A stretch of DNA of 64,000 nt from Gp6-AA40 sp035492455 (GCA_035492455.1 DATJJE010000031.1:1-64000); one strand, 5' to 3'. Counted from the first letter of the stretch, positions 34,732 through 43,967 are shown. A program made the numbers and translations. The notes: a model not told the origin generated them from the letters alone.

Positions 34732-35633
34732 CGGGCCTGGGCGGCCGCTCCGAGCATCTTCAGGTTCTGCAGCACGCGTAGGACCTTCTCGCGCGCAGCC
34801 GGACTCGGCGGGACCATAGGCAGCCGGTAGTTCTCCTCGAGCAATCCCATGGCGGCCATCGCCGCCTTCACCGGAATTGGATTTGACTCGACGAAGTTCA
34901 CCTGGCAAAGCGGCAGCAGCCACGAATGCAGCTTACGGGCGCCGGCGTAATCGCCGTTCTCGGCCATCTCGACGATCTGCGCCATCTCCGACGGCGCGAG
35001 GTTCGATGCAACGGAAATGACTCCGCGTCCGCCGACCGCCATCGCGGCAACTGTCAGCGGATCGTCGCCGCTCAGCAGAATGAAGTCGTCCGGTGCCTGC
35101 GCGAAAATCTCGGACATCTGCACGACGCTGCCGGACGCCTCTTTGATGCCAACGATGTTCTCGATCGCGGACAGGCGGACGGTCGTCGCAACCTCAACGT
35201 TCACTCCGGTGCGGCCCGGAACGTTGTAGAGCACGATTGGCAGCTGTGTCGATTCCGCAATCGCCTTATAGTGCTGATAGAGACCTTCCTGCGTCGGCTT
35301 GTTGTAGTACGGCGTGACCGACAGGATGCCGTCTGCGCCGACCTTCTCGATGTCGCGAACGAGTGCGATCGTCTCGCGCGTATCGTAGCCGCCGGCACCT
35401 GCCAGCACCGGCAGCCGACCGTTGTTCTCCTCGACCACCAGCTCGATGACGCGCAGCTTTTCGCTGTGCGACAGCGTCGGCGCCTCGCCAGTCGTGCCGA
35501 CCGGCGAAAGGAAATGAATGCCACCCTCGATCTGACGCCGTGCCAGCCGGCGGATTGCCGGCTCGTCGAGCGAGCCGTCTTTTCTGAAGGGCGTCACGAG
35601 TGCCGTGCCGACGCCGGTAAAACGAGTTCTCAT
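34728..35633 (-). CDS. dapA: 4-hydroxy-tetrahydrodipicolinate synthase
   Basis: A 301-residue TIM-barrel aldolase. MRTRFTGVGTALVTPF is the normal start and its ATG overlaps the dapB stop by 4 bp. Active-site marks are GTTGEAPTL, the Tyr of VLYNVPGRTG, and the Schiff-base Lys in GIKEASG. It condenses pyruvate with aspartate semialdehyde. An in-frame ATG 16 codons upstream lies within dapB and is unlikely. Confidence 0.96.
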   Translation of the reverse strand: MRTRFTGVGTALVTPFRKDGSLDEPAIRRLARRQIEGGIHFLSPVGTTGEAPTLSHSEKLRVIELVVEENNGRLPVLAGAGGYDTRETIALVRDIEKVGADGILSVTPYYNKPTQEGLYQHYKAIAESTQLPIVLYNVPGRTGVNVEVATTVRLSAIENIVGIKEASGSVVQMSEIFAQAPDDFILLSGDDPLTVAAMAVGGRGVISVASNLAPSEMAQIVEMAENGDYAGARKLHSWLLPLCQVNFVESNPIPVKAAMAAMGLLEENYRLPMVPPSPAAREKVLRVLQNLKMLGAAAQAR

Positions 35634-36310
35634 CGCAGTACGTCCATCATGGAAAACCACCCGCGCTTGCCCTGAATCCACCGTGCGGCCAGCAACGCGC
35701 CGGACGCGAACCCGCGTCGGTCCCGCGCCGTATGCGTCAGCTCGATCGTATCCGACGGACCGTCAAATCCGACGGTGTGAATGCCGGGAATGGCGCCGGC
35801 CCGCGTCGACGACATATCGATCGGCCGATCGTATCCGGCCCCGGTCATCGCGTCACGAAGCAGGAGCGCCGTGCCGGATGGCGCGTCGCGTTTGGCGGAG
35901 TGATGTGCCTCGTGAATCCACGCGCCGTACTGGTGATGCTGACCCAGCATCTTTGCCGCGTCGGCGACAATCATCTCGAACAGGTTGGCCCCAATCGAGA
36001 AATTCGCAGCGGCGACAACGCCGAGGCCGGCCTTCTCCGCCAGCTGTCTGTACGCAGTCAGCTGGTCACCCCAGCCTGTCGTACCGATCACCGCAGGCAG
36101 CTTCTTCTCGACATAGCGCGGGAAGTTTTCCTGCAGCGCGCCAGCGGTTGAAAAATCGATTGCCACGTCGGCGGGAACGGACCAGTCGCCCCTGCCGACA
36201 TCGATGCACGAGGCGATCTGCATCCCGCCGGCAACGGCCAGCTGCTCGACCAGCTGTCCCATCTTCCCGTAACCGACCAGCAGGATCCTCAAGCGTTTGG
36301 CCTCAGGCAA
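35630..36310 (-). CDS. dapB: 4-hydroxy-tetrahydrodipicolinate reductase
   Basis: A 226-residue reductase, shorter than the usual 240-270. The nucleotide-binding loop is VGYGKMGQ, followed by AIDFSTA, IGTTGW, and the substrate region EAHHSAKRDAPSGTA with the catalytic HH-K set. It reduces HTPA to tetrahydrodipicolinate using NAD(P)H. Overlaps lysC by 8 bp at its 5' end. Confidence 0.95.
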   Translation of the reverse strand: MPEAKRLRILLVGYGKMGQLVEQLAVAGGMQIASCIDVGRGDWSVPADVAIDFSTAGALQENFPRYVEKKLPAVIGTTGWGDQLTAYRQLAEKAGLGVVAAANFSIGANLFEMIVADAAKMLGQHHQYGAWIHEAHHSAKRDAPSGTALLLRDAMTGAGYDRPIDMSSTRAGAIPGIHTVGFDGPSDTIELTHTARDRRGFASGALLAARWIQGKRGWFSMMDVLR

Positions 36311-37661
36311 AGAATTCCTCGTGCAGCCGATTCATCGCGTGCTGTAGATCGGCCTGCCGCAGAATCACCGTGATGTTCCGCCGCGATGCGGCCTGCGAGA
36401 TCATCCGCAGCGGCACCTCTTCGAGCACGCCTACCGCCCGCGCCGCAATCGCCGGCTCGTTGCGCAGCCGATCGCCGACGGCGCAGAGCAGCGCCATTTC
36501 GTGGTCGACCTGCACCTGCGAGAACTCCGACAACTCCTCCACGATCGGCTCGAGATGTCGCCGATCGTCAACCGTTACCGATACGGTCACCTCCGACGTG
36601 GTCACCACATCCACGGCCGTCGTGTAGCGCTCGAATACCTCGAAGACGCGGCGAAGAAAGCCGTAGGCCATCAGCATGCGGCTCGAGGTGATGTCGACGA
36701 CTGTGACGTCCCGCTTGCACGCCAGCGCTGTGAGCGGCATCGAATTCGGCGACGGCTCGGCTGTGATCATCGTCCCCGCGCCGTCGGGCTTTCTCGAATT
36801 GAGAATGCGTACTGGAATATTACGCTCGACGGCTGGCAGAATCGTGCTTGGATGCAGCACCTTGGCCCCGAAGTATGCGAGCTCCGCAGCCTCCGCAAAC
36901 GACAGTTGCGGCACGAGACGCGGCGACGCAATCACTCGTGGATCCGCGGTCAGCATGCCATCCACATCCGTCCAGATCTGAATCTCGCGTGCGCCGATGC
37001 CCGCGCCGACGATCGCACCTGAGTAGTCCGATCCGCCACGCCCCAGCGTTGTGGTGTGGCCATCGACGGTCGATCCGACAAACCCGCCCAGCACAGGCAC
37101 CTTCCCCGCTTCGACGGCGGCAAGCACGGTCGCACGGAGAGCGGCGTCGGTTTCGGACGCGAGCGGAACGGCGCGCGTGTGGTCCGCGCTGGTAATGATG
37201 GCGCGCCGTGCATCCACCCACTCGGAAGGGAATCCCGCTTCAGCGAGAGCGGCGACGACGATGCGAGAGCTGAGCAGCTCGCCTGTGGCCGCCACCACAT
37301 CCAGCGTACGCGGCGAGACTTCACGCAGGACGCCGAGCGCGCGCACGAGCGCCATCAGGTCGTCAAAGTGGCTGGTAATCTGCTCGCCGAGGGCGCCTCT
37401 TGCTTCTTTACCTGCGAGCGATTTCGCCGTGGAGAGGTGCCGCTCGCGCAGCTGTTCGAGGCGCGACAAGGCATCGTCAATGCGCCCGGCGCCTGCGGCT
37501 GACGCAATCGCCAGCAGCGAGTCGGTCACTCCGCTCATCGCGGACACGACGACAGCCGGGCCGCGGCCGTCGCGCTCACGCGCGGTGCCAACAATGTGAA
37601 TCAGCCGTTGAATCGCATCGGGATCAGCGACAGAAGTACCGCCGAATTTCTGGACAACCAC
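36303..37661 (-). CDS. lysC: Aspartate kinase
   Basis: A 452-residue monofunctional aspartokinase. MVVQKFGGTSVAD is the ATP/aspartate-binding start, GRGGSDYSGAIVGAGIGA and the WTDVDGMLTADPR kinase signatures follow, and two ACT domains occupy about 320-450 (VTVVDITSSRMLMAYGFL and MALLCAVGDRLRN). It commits aspartate to lysine/diaminopimelate and is normally feedback-regulated through the ACT domains. The start is GTG, with a TAGAAT box 9 nt upstream and no ribosome site. First gene of lysC-dapB-dapA-dapD-dapE. Confidence 0.96.
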   Translation of the reverse strand: MVVQKFGGTSVADPDAIQRLIHIVGTARERDGRGPAVVVSAMSGVTDSLLAIASAAGAGRIDDALSRLEQLRERHLSTAKSLAGKEARGALGEQITSHFDDLMALVRALGVLREVSPRTLDVVAATGELLSSRIVVAALAEAGFPSEWVDARRAIITSADHTRAVPLASETDAALRATVLAAVEAGKVPVLGGFVGSTVDGHTTTLGRGGSDYSGAIVGAGIGAREIQIWTDVDGMLTADPRVIASPRLVPQLSFAEAAELAYFGAKVLHPSTILPAVERNIPVRILNSRKPDGAGTMITAEPSPNSMPLTALACKRDVTVVDITSSRMLMAYGFLRRVFEVFERYTTAVDVVTTSEVTVSVTVDDRRHLEPIVEELSEFSQVQVDHEMALLCAVGDRLRNEPAIAARAVGVLEEVPLRMISQAASRRNITVILRQADLQHAMNRLHEEFFA

Positions 37662-37670
37662 AAACAGCAG

Positions 37671-37676
37671 ATTCTA
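37671..37676 (-). promoter_or_regulatory. TAGAAT -10 box of lysC (leaderless GTG start)
   Basis: On the minus strand TAGAAT ends 9 nt before GTG 37661. No Shine-Dalgarno sequence lies between them. Confidence 0.5.
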
Positions 37677-37718
37677 TACGGAAAGGCTGGGGTTGACCTC
37701 GTGGCACGCGCGGGGTGA

Positions 37719-37895
37719 TCAGCGGTCGTGGTCGTCGTCGTGGTGAGTGCGTCCGACGATACGATCGTTTTTGCGCGAATTCGTCACGATCTCACGATGA
37801 CGACGACCGAGCTCGTGCGCCTCCTCGCGCTCTCGATCGAAAGCGGCGATCGTCTCTTCGTGTTGCGGCGCCAGTGGTTTGATTTGCTCTGCCAT
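37719..37895 (-). CDS. Small hydrophilic protein, uncertain
   Basis: A possible 58-residue protein (MAEQIKPLAPQHEETIAAFD ...), rich in Glu and Arg (REREEAHELGRRHREIV), probably a single helix, ending in a His/Asp run. It has no recognised family. An in-frame ATG 18 codons upstream also exists. The gap 37662-38077 holds no other recognisable gene, so this is the best coding candidate there, but a competing frame is open on the + strand. Confidence 0.35.
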   Translation of the reverse strand: MAEQIKPLAPQHEETIAAFDREREEAHELGRRHREIVTNSRKNDRIVGRTHHDDDHDR

Positions 37896-38077
37896 CGCCG
37901 TGCGTCCCGTCCTGGGGTCTCGAATTCGTTCCTTCCCCATTTGGTGCAAGCGAGACGCCAGCGCGCGTAATTTCTACTTCCCGCTGGGCCCGAGCTGGAC
38001 CGGTAGTTTTCGAGCACATCCAAGCATGAGCGGCTGCGGCACTTCGCTTGGACTCTTCAGCGCGGAGCTGATGTGAG

Positions 38078-38428
38078 ATGCCGCCCGTTGTGCTGATCAT
38101 CGAACGGCGGACCGAAGTGGCCCTGGCGCTCGAATCGGCGATCGCGATGTCCAATCTTTCGCCGATCGTCGTGCAGCACCTCGAACGACTCGGCGATGTT
38201 CCGTACGTCGTCGCCGCAATCGTGGTACGCGTTGCGTTCGAAGGAGTCGGCGAGCCGGCGCACGTCGCGGTGGAACATCTCCCGAGCAATCGTCCGCCGA
38301 TCGTGGCCATCGCCACGACGCAGGAGGAGATCGCGGAAGCCCGCCGCATGAAGTGCGACGTCGTGCTTCAGGCACCGCAGGAAATCAATCGTTTGTGTGA
38401 AACGCTGACGAAGATCGTAGGGACCTAA
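38078..38428 (+). CDS. Small receiver-like protein, unknown
   Basis: A 116-residue protein with GGAG about 9 nt before ATG. It begins PPVVLIIERRTEVALALESA, then alternates strands and helices (PIVAIATTQEEIAEARRMKC, DVVLQAPQEINRLCETLTKI). The layout is that of a response-regulator receiver fold, but the Asp phosphoacceptor is not evident. Function unknown. It overlaps the convergent gene 38425-38613 by 4 bp. Confidence 0.5.
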   Translation: MPPVVLIIERRTEVALALESAIAMSNLSPIVVQHLERLGDVPYVVAAIVVRVAFEGVGEPAHVAVEHLPSNRPPIVAIATTQEEIAEARRMKCDVVLQAPQEINRLCETLTKIVGT

Positions 38429-38613
38429 CGCTTTCGCCGTGATGAAGGCTTCCGCTTTCGGGTGCTCGAGAGATGCTGCTGCTGTCCGGCGCGCTGCTCA
38501 CCGAGTTGACGGACTACTTCCTTGCGAAGCCGCGCGGCCTCGGCGAGGACATCGTTCAATCGATCGAGTACTTGTCTGAGGGTTTCTGCGCTGATCGGGC
38601 TCCCGTCGGCCAT
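38425..38613 (-). CDS. Small coiled-coil protein with basic tail, unknown
   Basis: A 62-residue protein. Residues 8-45 form an amphipathic helix with leucine spacing (ETLRQVLDRLNDVLAEAARL), and the C-terminus is strongly basic (STRKRKPSSRRKR). It may bind nucleic acid. The convergent 4-bp overlap with the previous gene and the palindrome in its upstream region support a real gene. Confidence 0.45.
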   Translation of the reverse strand: MADGSPISAETLRQVLDRLNDVLAEAARLRKEVVRQLGEQRAGQQQHLSSTRKRKPSSRRKR

Positions 38614-38625
38614 TCGTGCCGTAAA

Positions 38626-38637
38626 GATTACGTAATC
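38626..38637. promoter_or_regulatory. 12-bp perfect palindrome GATTACGTAATC, possible operator
   Basis: GATTACGTAATC lies in the 87-bp gap between divergent genes 38613 (-) and 38701 (+). It is AT-rich in a GC-rich setting and centred on TTACGTAA, as expected of a dimeric regulator site. The regulator is unknown. Confidence 0.35.
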
Positions 38638-38678
38638 AGAGCGTGACGGTAAAGCTCAACTGGCGCGACCCATCATGA

Positions 38679-38684
38679 TAGATT
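38679..38684 (+). promoter_or_regulatory. Extended -10 (TGATAGATT) upstream of TonB receptor
   Basis: TG-A-TAGATT forms an extended -10 element; a start site about 7-9 nt on would leave only a very short leader before ATG 38701. Confidence 0.35.
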
Positions 38685-38700
38685 TCTCGCCACTCCTCAC

Positions 38701-41700
38701 ATGTGTTGCGCCAGGCGAGGGACACGGCGGGCGCAAGCGACGGGCCTCGCGTGCCTTGTCGCCGGCATTCTGCTCCTCCGGCCAGCCATTTCCGCCGCCC
38801 AGGACGCGGAGCTGCAGGGTGTCGTCAAGGATCAATCGGGCGCCGTTGTACCAGGTGCGACCGTAACGATTGTCGATCGCAACAATGGCGCACAACGGGC
38901 AATTACGACTGACACGGCCGGCCACTACGTGTTTTCGCTGCTCGGTCCCGGCGACTACGACATCGGCGCGGAGGTCGCGGGGTTTCAGCCGGTAACCAGC
39001 CACGGCGTACGGATCGATTCCGGCAGTCGCATCACACTCGATCTCGTCCTGCAACCGGCGCAGATTCGCGAGACGGTCGCCGTTTCGGCGACCGCTGCCG
39101 TCGATGAATCGCCGGGCGATGCGACCGTGATCGATCGCGATTTCCTCGACAACATGGCGATCGACAGCCGCGCCCTGCAGTCGATCGTTCTGCTGGCGCC
39201 CGGCGTCGTGGGCATCGGCATCAATTCGTCTGACCTCGAGTTCAGCGTCGACGGCAACCGGACGACCTCCAATGTCGTCACCATCGATGGCGTGTCGGCC
39301 AACATCGCGGCGCCGCGAAACCAGAGCGGGCCGCCGATCAACAGCCGCTTCGGCCCGATCGCGACGGGAAGCACCGACACGAATGCGGTGGGAACGAATG
39401 CGCTTTCGCTTGGCGGCTTTACAGGCGGCAGCGACATCGTCCAGCTCGACGCGCTCGAGCAGATTCGCGTGCAGACGTCCGCCTACTCGGCGCAGTACGG
39501 GCGGCAGCCTGGCGCACAGGTGCAGCTGGTGACACGTTCGGGGACGAATCGATTCACGGGCAGCGTGTTTGAATATTTCCGGAGCTCCGCCCTCGACGCG
39601 CGCGATTTCTTTTCCAACGCGAATCCGCAGGCTCGCCGCGGGCCGTACCGGCAGAATCAGTTCGGCGGCGTCGCCGGCGGTCCGGTCACTCGCGACCGGC
39701 TCTTCTACTTTGTGTCATACGAAGGACGAGTGCTGGGCAATCCCCAGCCGGCGCGTCAGATGCGCGTGCCTTCGGCCGATTTACGCACGGACGAATCTTT
39801 ATCGCCGCTGCTGCGCCGAGTGCTGGAAACCTATCCGATGCCCGACGGACCCGAGTTCTTCGATGCGCTCGGTCGCCGCGTCGGCGCCGCGCCGTACTAC
39901 GACGGCTCCGAGAGCCTGCAGCACTCGAACTCCTACAGCATCAAGCTCGATCGCAACTTCGGACCGCGCCTGCTGCTGACCGGGAGGTGGAACCAGGGCG
40001 TGTCACGGCGAGTGAGCTATCTCCTCGCGCAGCGCTCGGCGAGCGGCAGCGACGCACGGACAATGACCGTTAACGCGCGGTCGGTGCTGCGGGCCCGACT
40101 GTTGAACGAAATGTCGGTGAACTACAGCTGGAATGGCTCCGACACGATGAGCGAACTGACCGACCGCCTCGGGGTGACGCCCGTCGAGGCGTCGGATCTG
40201 GTGCCATCGTTTGCTCCCGCCAGCTCGAGTTCGACGATCTCGCTGCCCGGCCAGGTGCAGGACTACACGATTGGGCCGGCGGTCGCCAATCGACAGGTGC
40301 AGGCACAGGTCGTGGACAACGTCTCCTGGAACAGCGGCCGCCACGGATATCGCTTCGGCATCGACGTGCGGCGACTGACGCCGGTCTACGGCCCGACCGA
40401 ATATCGCAGCTCGGTGACATTCAACGCGCTGGCGTCGCTGCTCGCGAATCGTGCCGATCTGCTGACCATCTCGTCTTCCGATCCGGTGCGCCTGGGCATC
40501 ATCAACTTCTCGGCCTTCGCTCAGGACACGATGCGCCTGACACAGCGGCTGACCCTCGATTACGGCGCGCGTTGGGAGATAAACCCCGCGCCGAAGGGGC
40601 TGAACCATCCGCTCTACACGCTGGCCGGATTTCCGGATCTCACCGTGTTGCATCTTGCCGAGCCAGGCGCACCGCTGTATCCAACGCGATGGGCCAAGAT
40701 CGCCCCTCGTCTCGGCGCCGCATACCGACTCCGGCAAAAAGAACAGCGCATCACGCTCGCGCGCGGAACGTTCGGCCTTTTCTACGATCTTGGCAGCGGC
40801 GCGACCGCGACCGCCGCGCGTATGTTTCCCTACAACCGATCGGTGAGCCGCACCGCTGTGCCTTTCCCGCCCGACGACGCGCGGTCGGCAGAAGCGGCGC
40901 CGCTCAGCCTCGATCCGCCCTACACGCGCCAGGACTTCACCATCGTCGCTCCAGGCAACACGCTGCCTCGCACCTGGGAATGGTCCGGCAGTGTCGAACA
41001 GTCGTTCTCAGGCGCGCAGCGTTTGACCGCCACCTATACCGGTCATGCCGGCCGCCAACTCCTGCGGCGCTATTTCTACGCATTCGATCTCACGCGGCCG
41101 ATCAACCCTGCCTTCCCCGGCGCGCGCCTGAACGTGACGCGCAACGATCGCGGCTGGGGAGACAGCTCCGACTACCACGCGCTGCAGATCCAGTACGTGC
41201 GGCGCCTGTCACGCGGTATTCAGGCGCTGTCGAACTACACGCTGGCGCGCGCCACCGATTCGGGTTCGGACGATGCCACCGTGAATCTTGCGGACAACGC
41301 GACGCGGCCTACGTTCTATTACGGCGTGTCGCGCTTCGATCGGCGGCACACGTTCAATTCGTCGGTGACGTGGAACCTGCCGTCGGCGCGACGAATGCGC
41401 GCACTCCTCGGCGGATGGGGGCTCGATGTCAACGCACGCGTGCAGAGCGCACCACCGCTGACCGTTACCTACAACTACACGGATCCGATCGACACAATTA
41501 ACTACGCCTATCGAGTCGACGTGGTGCGGGGCCAAGCGATCTGGATCAAGGACGGCCGCGCCCCCGGCCATCGACGACTGAATCCCGACGCGTTCGCGAT
41601 CCCGTCAACTGCGTACGGAGCGCGCAACGAAGTCACGCACGGCAACGAACCGCGCAACGCGCTGCGCGGCTTCGGCACGTGGTCGGCGGACGGCGTGCTG

Positions 41701-41958
41701 CAGAAGGACGTGCGGCTTGTGTCCAACCGCACGGTGCAGCTCCGCGCGGAAGTGCACAACGTCTTCAACCATCCGAACTTTTCACAGCCGGATACCTCTC
41801 TCGGCACCGTCGTCGGCGCGACGGGCCAGTTTGTTCCTGGCCCGCTGTTCGGCCGCATCACGGCAACCGGCGGCGCGCTCGGCGGTCCTGGCAGCGGCAC
41901 AGCGTCGGCGACAGGTGGCGCACGCACGATTCAATTGGCACTGCGTTTCACGTTTTAG
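38701..41958 (+). CDS. TonB-dependent receptor with carboxypeptidase-regulatory N-domain
   Basis: A 1085-residue outer-membrane receptor. Signal region ACLVAGILLLRPAISAAQ, regulatory beta-sandwich (LQGVVKDQSGAVVPGATVTI, GHYVFSLLGPGDYDI), plug (ETVAVSATAAVDESPGDATV; QLDALEQIRVQTSAYSAQYG) and a long barrel ending TIQLALRFTF. The C-terminal part is Gly/Ala/Thr-rich before the last strand. Substrate unknown. Its TAG stop codon is the first part of a REP-like hairpin at 41958-42003. Confidence 0.92.
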   Translation: MCCARRGTRRAQATGLACLVAGILLLRPAISAAQDAELQGVVKDQSGAVVPGATVTIVDRNNGAQRAITTDTAGHYVFSLLGPGDYDIGAEVAGFQPVTSHGVRIDSGSRITLDLVLQPAQIRETVAVSATAAVDESPGDATVIDRDFLDNMAIDSRALQSIVLLAPGVVGIGINSSDLEFSVDGNRTTSNVVTIDGVSANIAAPRNQSGPPINSRFGPIATGSTDTNAVGTNALSLGGFTGGSDIVQLDALEQIRVQTSAYSAQYGRQPGAQVQLVTRSGTNRFTGSVFEYFRSSALDARDFFSNANPQARRGPYRQNQFGGVAGGPVTRDRLFYFVSYEGRVLGNPQPARQMRVPSADLRTDESLSPLLRRVLETYPMPDGPEFFDALGRRVGAAPYYDGSESLQHSNSYSIKLDRNFGPRLLLTGRWNQGVSRRVSYLLAQRSASGSDARTMTVNARSVLRARLLNEMSVNYSWNGSDTMSELTDRLGVTPVEASDLVPSFAPASSSSTISLPGQVQDYTIGPAVANRQVQAQVVDNVSWNSGRHGYRFGIDVRRLTPVYGPTEYRSSVTFNALASLLANRADLLTISSSDPVRLGIINFSAFAQDTMRLTQRLTLDYGARWEINPAPKGLNHPLYTLAGFPDLTVLHLAEPGAPLYPTRWAKIAPRLGAAYRLRQKEQRITLARGTFGLFYDLGSGATATAARMFPYNRSVSRTAVPFPPDDARSAEAAPLSLDPPYTRQDFTIVAPGNTLPRTWEWSGSVEQSFSGAQRLTATYTGHAGRQLLRRYFYAFDLTRPINPAFPGARLNVTRNDRGWGDSSDYHALQIQYVRRLSRGIQALSNYTLARATDSGSDDATVNLADNATRPTFYYGVSRFDRRHTFNSSVTWNLPSARRMRALLGGWGLDVNARVQSAPPLTVTYNYTDPIDTINYAYRVDVVRGQAIWIKDGRAPGHRRLNPDAFAIPSTAYGARNEVTHGNEPRNALRGFGTWSADGVLQKDVRLVSNRTVQLRAEVHNVFNHPNFSQPDTSLGTVVGATGQFVPGPLFGRITATGGALGGPGSGTASATGGARTIQLALRFTF

Positions 41959-42003
41959 GCGGGTCCGCCTTTCGCGCTGCACGACGTCTCGGCGGGACCC
42001 GCC
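41958..42003. repeat. REP-like hairpin (GGCGGGTC family), copy 3
   Basis: GGCGGGTC (41958-41965) pairs with GACCCGCC (41996-42003); the right side is itself a palindrome GGCGGGACCCGCC followed by CTAC. It lies between the TonB receptor stop codon and the asd promoter. Confidence 0.6.
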
Positions 42004-42012
42004 CTACATTGG

Positions 42013-42018
42013 TAAACT
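42013..42018 (+). promoter_or_regulatory. TAAACT -10 box of asd
   Basis: TAAACT ends 10 nt before ATG 42029; no Shine-Dalgarno sequence is visible, suggesting a leaderless or nearly leaderless transcript. Confidence 0.4.
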
Positions 42019-42028
42019 GATCCTCATC

Positions 42029-43177
42029 ATGAACGTAGGGCTCATTGGGTGGCGTGGAATGGTGGGGTCTGTCCTCGTGCAGCGTATGCGCGAGGAGCGC
42101 GACTTCGACGCGATCGAACCGGTGTTTTTCTCGACCTCGCAGGCCGGAGCAGCCGCGCCGGCGGTTGGCAAGCGTGTCGGCCCCGTCAAGAACGCGAAAG
42201 ACCTCTCCGAGCTCACGAAGATGGACGTCCTGATCTCGTGTCAGGGCGGCGACTACACGAAAGAGATCTTCCCGACGCTGCGCGAGGCGGGCTGGCAGGG
42301 CTACTGGATCGACGCGGCCTCCACGATGCGGATGAAAGACGACGCGGTGATCATCCTCGATCCGGTGAATCGCGACGTCATCGATCGTGCGCTGCAGCGC
42401 GGCGTCAAGAACTACATCGGCGGCAACTGCACGGTCAGCCTGATGCTGATGGCCCTGACGGGGCTGTTCCGCGAGGGGCTCATCGAGTGGATGACCGCGA
42501 TGACGTATCAGGCGGCGTCGGGCGGCGGCGCGCAGCAGATGCGCGAGCTCATGTCGCAGATGGGCCGCGCGCACGCGTCGGTGCGCACGCTGCTCGACGA
42601 TCCCGCATCCGCGATTCTCGACATCGATCGCACGGTCGCACAGACGCTGCGCGGCGCCGATTTTCCGACCGCGCACTTCGGGCATCCGCTCGCCGGCAGC
42701 CTGCTGCCGTGGATTGCCGAGGATCTCGGCAACGGCCAGAGCAAGGAAGAATGGAAGGCGATGGCCGAAGGCAACAAGATCCTGGGCCGCAGCGGGGACC
42801 CGGTTCCGATCGACGGCTTCTGCGTGCGCATCGGTGCAATGCGCTGTCACAGCCAGGCGCTGACGATCAAGCTGCGGCGCGACGTGCCGCTTACCGACAT
42901 CGAGTCGCTCATCGGCTCCGCGCACGAATGGGTGCGCGTGGTGCCGAACGAGAAGGAAGCATCGCTGCGGGAGCTGACGCCTGCGGCCGTCACAGGCACG
43001 CTGAACGTGCCGATCGGCCGTCTACGCAAACTGGCGATGGGCGGCGAATACCTCGGGGCGTTCACTGTCGGCGATCAGCTGCTGTGGGGCGCCGCCGAAC
43101 CGCTGCGCCGCATGCTACGCATCCTGCAGAGCGCCGGCGTGTCGTCGGCCGCGCCCGCGGCCGCCGCACGCGCATAA
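42029..43177 (+). CDS. asd: Aspartate-semialdehyde dehydrogenase
   Basis: A 382-residue enzyme of the enterobacterial Asd type. The Rossmann start is MNVGLIGWRGMVGSVLVQRM, the catalytic Cys is in IGGNCTVSLMLMAL, and TYQAASGGGAQQMREL and the GFCVRIGAMRCHSQALTIKL strand are conserved. It reduces aspartyl phosphate to the semialdehyde that DapA uses, and so links to the lysC-dap operon 4.4 kb away on the other strand. The C-terminus has an extra Ala-rich tail (SSAAPAAAARA). Confidence 0.96.
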   Translation: MNVGLIGWRGMVGSVLVQRMREERDFDAIEPVFFSTSQAGAAAPAVGKRVGPVKNAKDLSELTKMDVLISCQGGDYTKEIFPTLREAGWQGYWIDAASTMRMKDDAVIILDPVNRDVIDRALQRGVKNYIGGNCTVSLMLMALTGLFREGLIEWMTAMTYQAASGGGAQQMRELMSQMGRAHASVRTLLDDPASAILDIDRTVAQTLRGADFPTAHFGHPLAGSLLPWIAEDLGNGQSKEEWKAMAEGNKILGRSGDPVPIDGFCVRIGAMRCHSQALTIKLRRDVPLTDIESLIGSAHEWVRVVPNEKEASLRELTPAAVTGTLNVPIGRLRKLAMGGEYLGAFTVGDQLLWGAAEPLRRMLRILQSAGVSSAAPAAAARA

Positions 43178-43245
43178 CGCACGCGGCAACCCTTCCTCGC
43201 CATTTCTCGTCTCTCCTCTTAGCCAGCGCCCGGGAGGAACGAGGA

Positions 43246-43542
43246 ATGCGTATCGCACTCCTTGCCATCGCACTGACGGCAACCGCAGCGTGTGCGACTG
43301 CAGCCCCGCGCGGACGGGTGTACGTGCGCGTTGGGCCGCCAGCGCCTGTCGTAGAAAGACGAATCGTCGCACCCGGTCCGCAGTTTGTGTGGGTGCCCGG
43401 TGTCTATCGCTGGGAGCGTGGCGCCTATGTGTGGGTGCCGGGACAATGGGAACGTCCGCCACGCGGACGGACCGTCTGGGTGCCGGCGCGATGGGCGCAC
43501 GACCGGCGTGGGTGGTTCGTTATCGAAGGGCACTGGCGGTGA
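43246..43542 (+). CDS. Small exported WxxGxW (YXWGXW) repeat protein
   Basis: A 98-residue protein with strong ribosome sites (GGGAGGAACGAGGA). It has a lipoprotein-like or signal leader (ALLAIALTATAACATAAPRG) and repeats FVWVPGVYRWERG, YVWVPGQWERPPRG, TVWVPARWAHDRRG and ends VIEGHWR. YXWGXW proteins are small exported proteins of unknown role. The cysteine in TAACAT could be a lipobox. Confidence 0.85.
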   Translation: MRIALLAIALTATAACATAAPRGRVYVRVGPPAPVVERRIVAPGPQFVWVPGVYRWERGAYVWVPGQWERPPRGRTVWVPARWAHDRRGWFVIEGHWR

Positions 43543-43553
43543 CGCCAGTGCTC

Positions 43554-43967
43554 TTACTGCAGCTCGCCGCCGATGGCGACGGCGTTGCCCATCGCCTCCG
43601 CGATGTCGTCGAAGTCGAACGGCTTCACGACGTGCGCCGCGACGCATGGCGCCAGCGCCAGCCCGGGGTCGATCTTCGCCAGGCCCGTCGCAATGACGAC
43701 CGCGGTCTGCGGGAACTCGCGGCGGATGCGGTTGATCAGCCACACCCCGTCATAGCCCGGCATGACAATGTCGCAGAAGGCGACGTTCACAGGGTGCTCG
43801 CGCATCATCGCCAGCGCCTGCATCGCGCTTGTCGCAATTTCTACGTCGAATCCGAGCAAACGGACGCAATCGGCCAGTAGATGACACGTTGGTTCATCGT
43901 CATCGACGACGATCACCGAACCGCGCACGCGGACATCGTTCGACATGACGGCGTGATGCGTTTCCAT
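43554..43967 (-). CDS. Single-domain response regulator receiver protein
   Basis: A 137-residue receiver domain without output domain. The acidic pocket is IVVDDDEPTC, the phosphoacceptor Asp is in NVAFCDIVMPGYDG, the conserved Thr is in IATGLA, and the Lys is in HVVKPFDFDD. It would be phosphorylated by a histidine kinase not present here. The start is uncertain: ATG 43967 or ATG 43946; neither has a clear ribosome site. Convergent with the WxxGxW gene. Confidence 0.82.
   Translation of the reverse strand: METHHAVMSNDVRVRGSVIVVDDDEPTCHLLADCVRLLGFDVEIATSAMQALAMMREHPVNVAFCDIVMPGYDGVWLINRIRREFPQTAVVIATGLAKIDPGLALAPCVAAHVVKPFDFDDIAEAMGNAVAIGGELQ

Noticed and set aside
30129..37661. Search for tRNA or rRNA genes in the housekeeping block
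   Set aside because: Intergenic gaps are too small and no tRNA arm sequences were recognised by eye; only the SRP RNA is supported.
42049..43245. Upstream extension of the WxxGxW gene through the asd region
   Set aside because: The frame is open but lies inside asd; the real start has a strong ribosome site and signal peptide at 43246.
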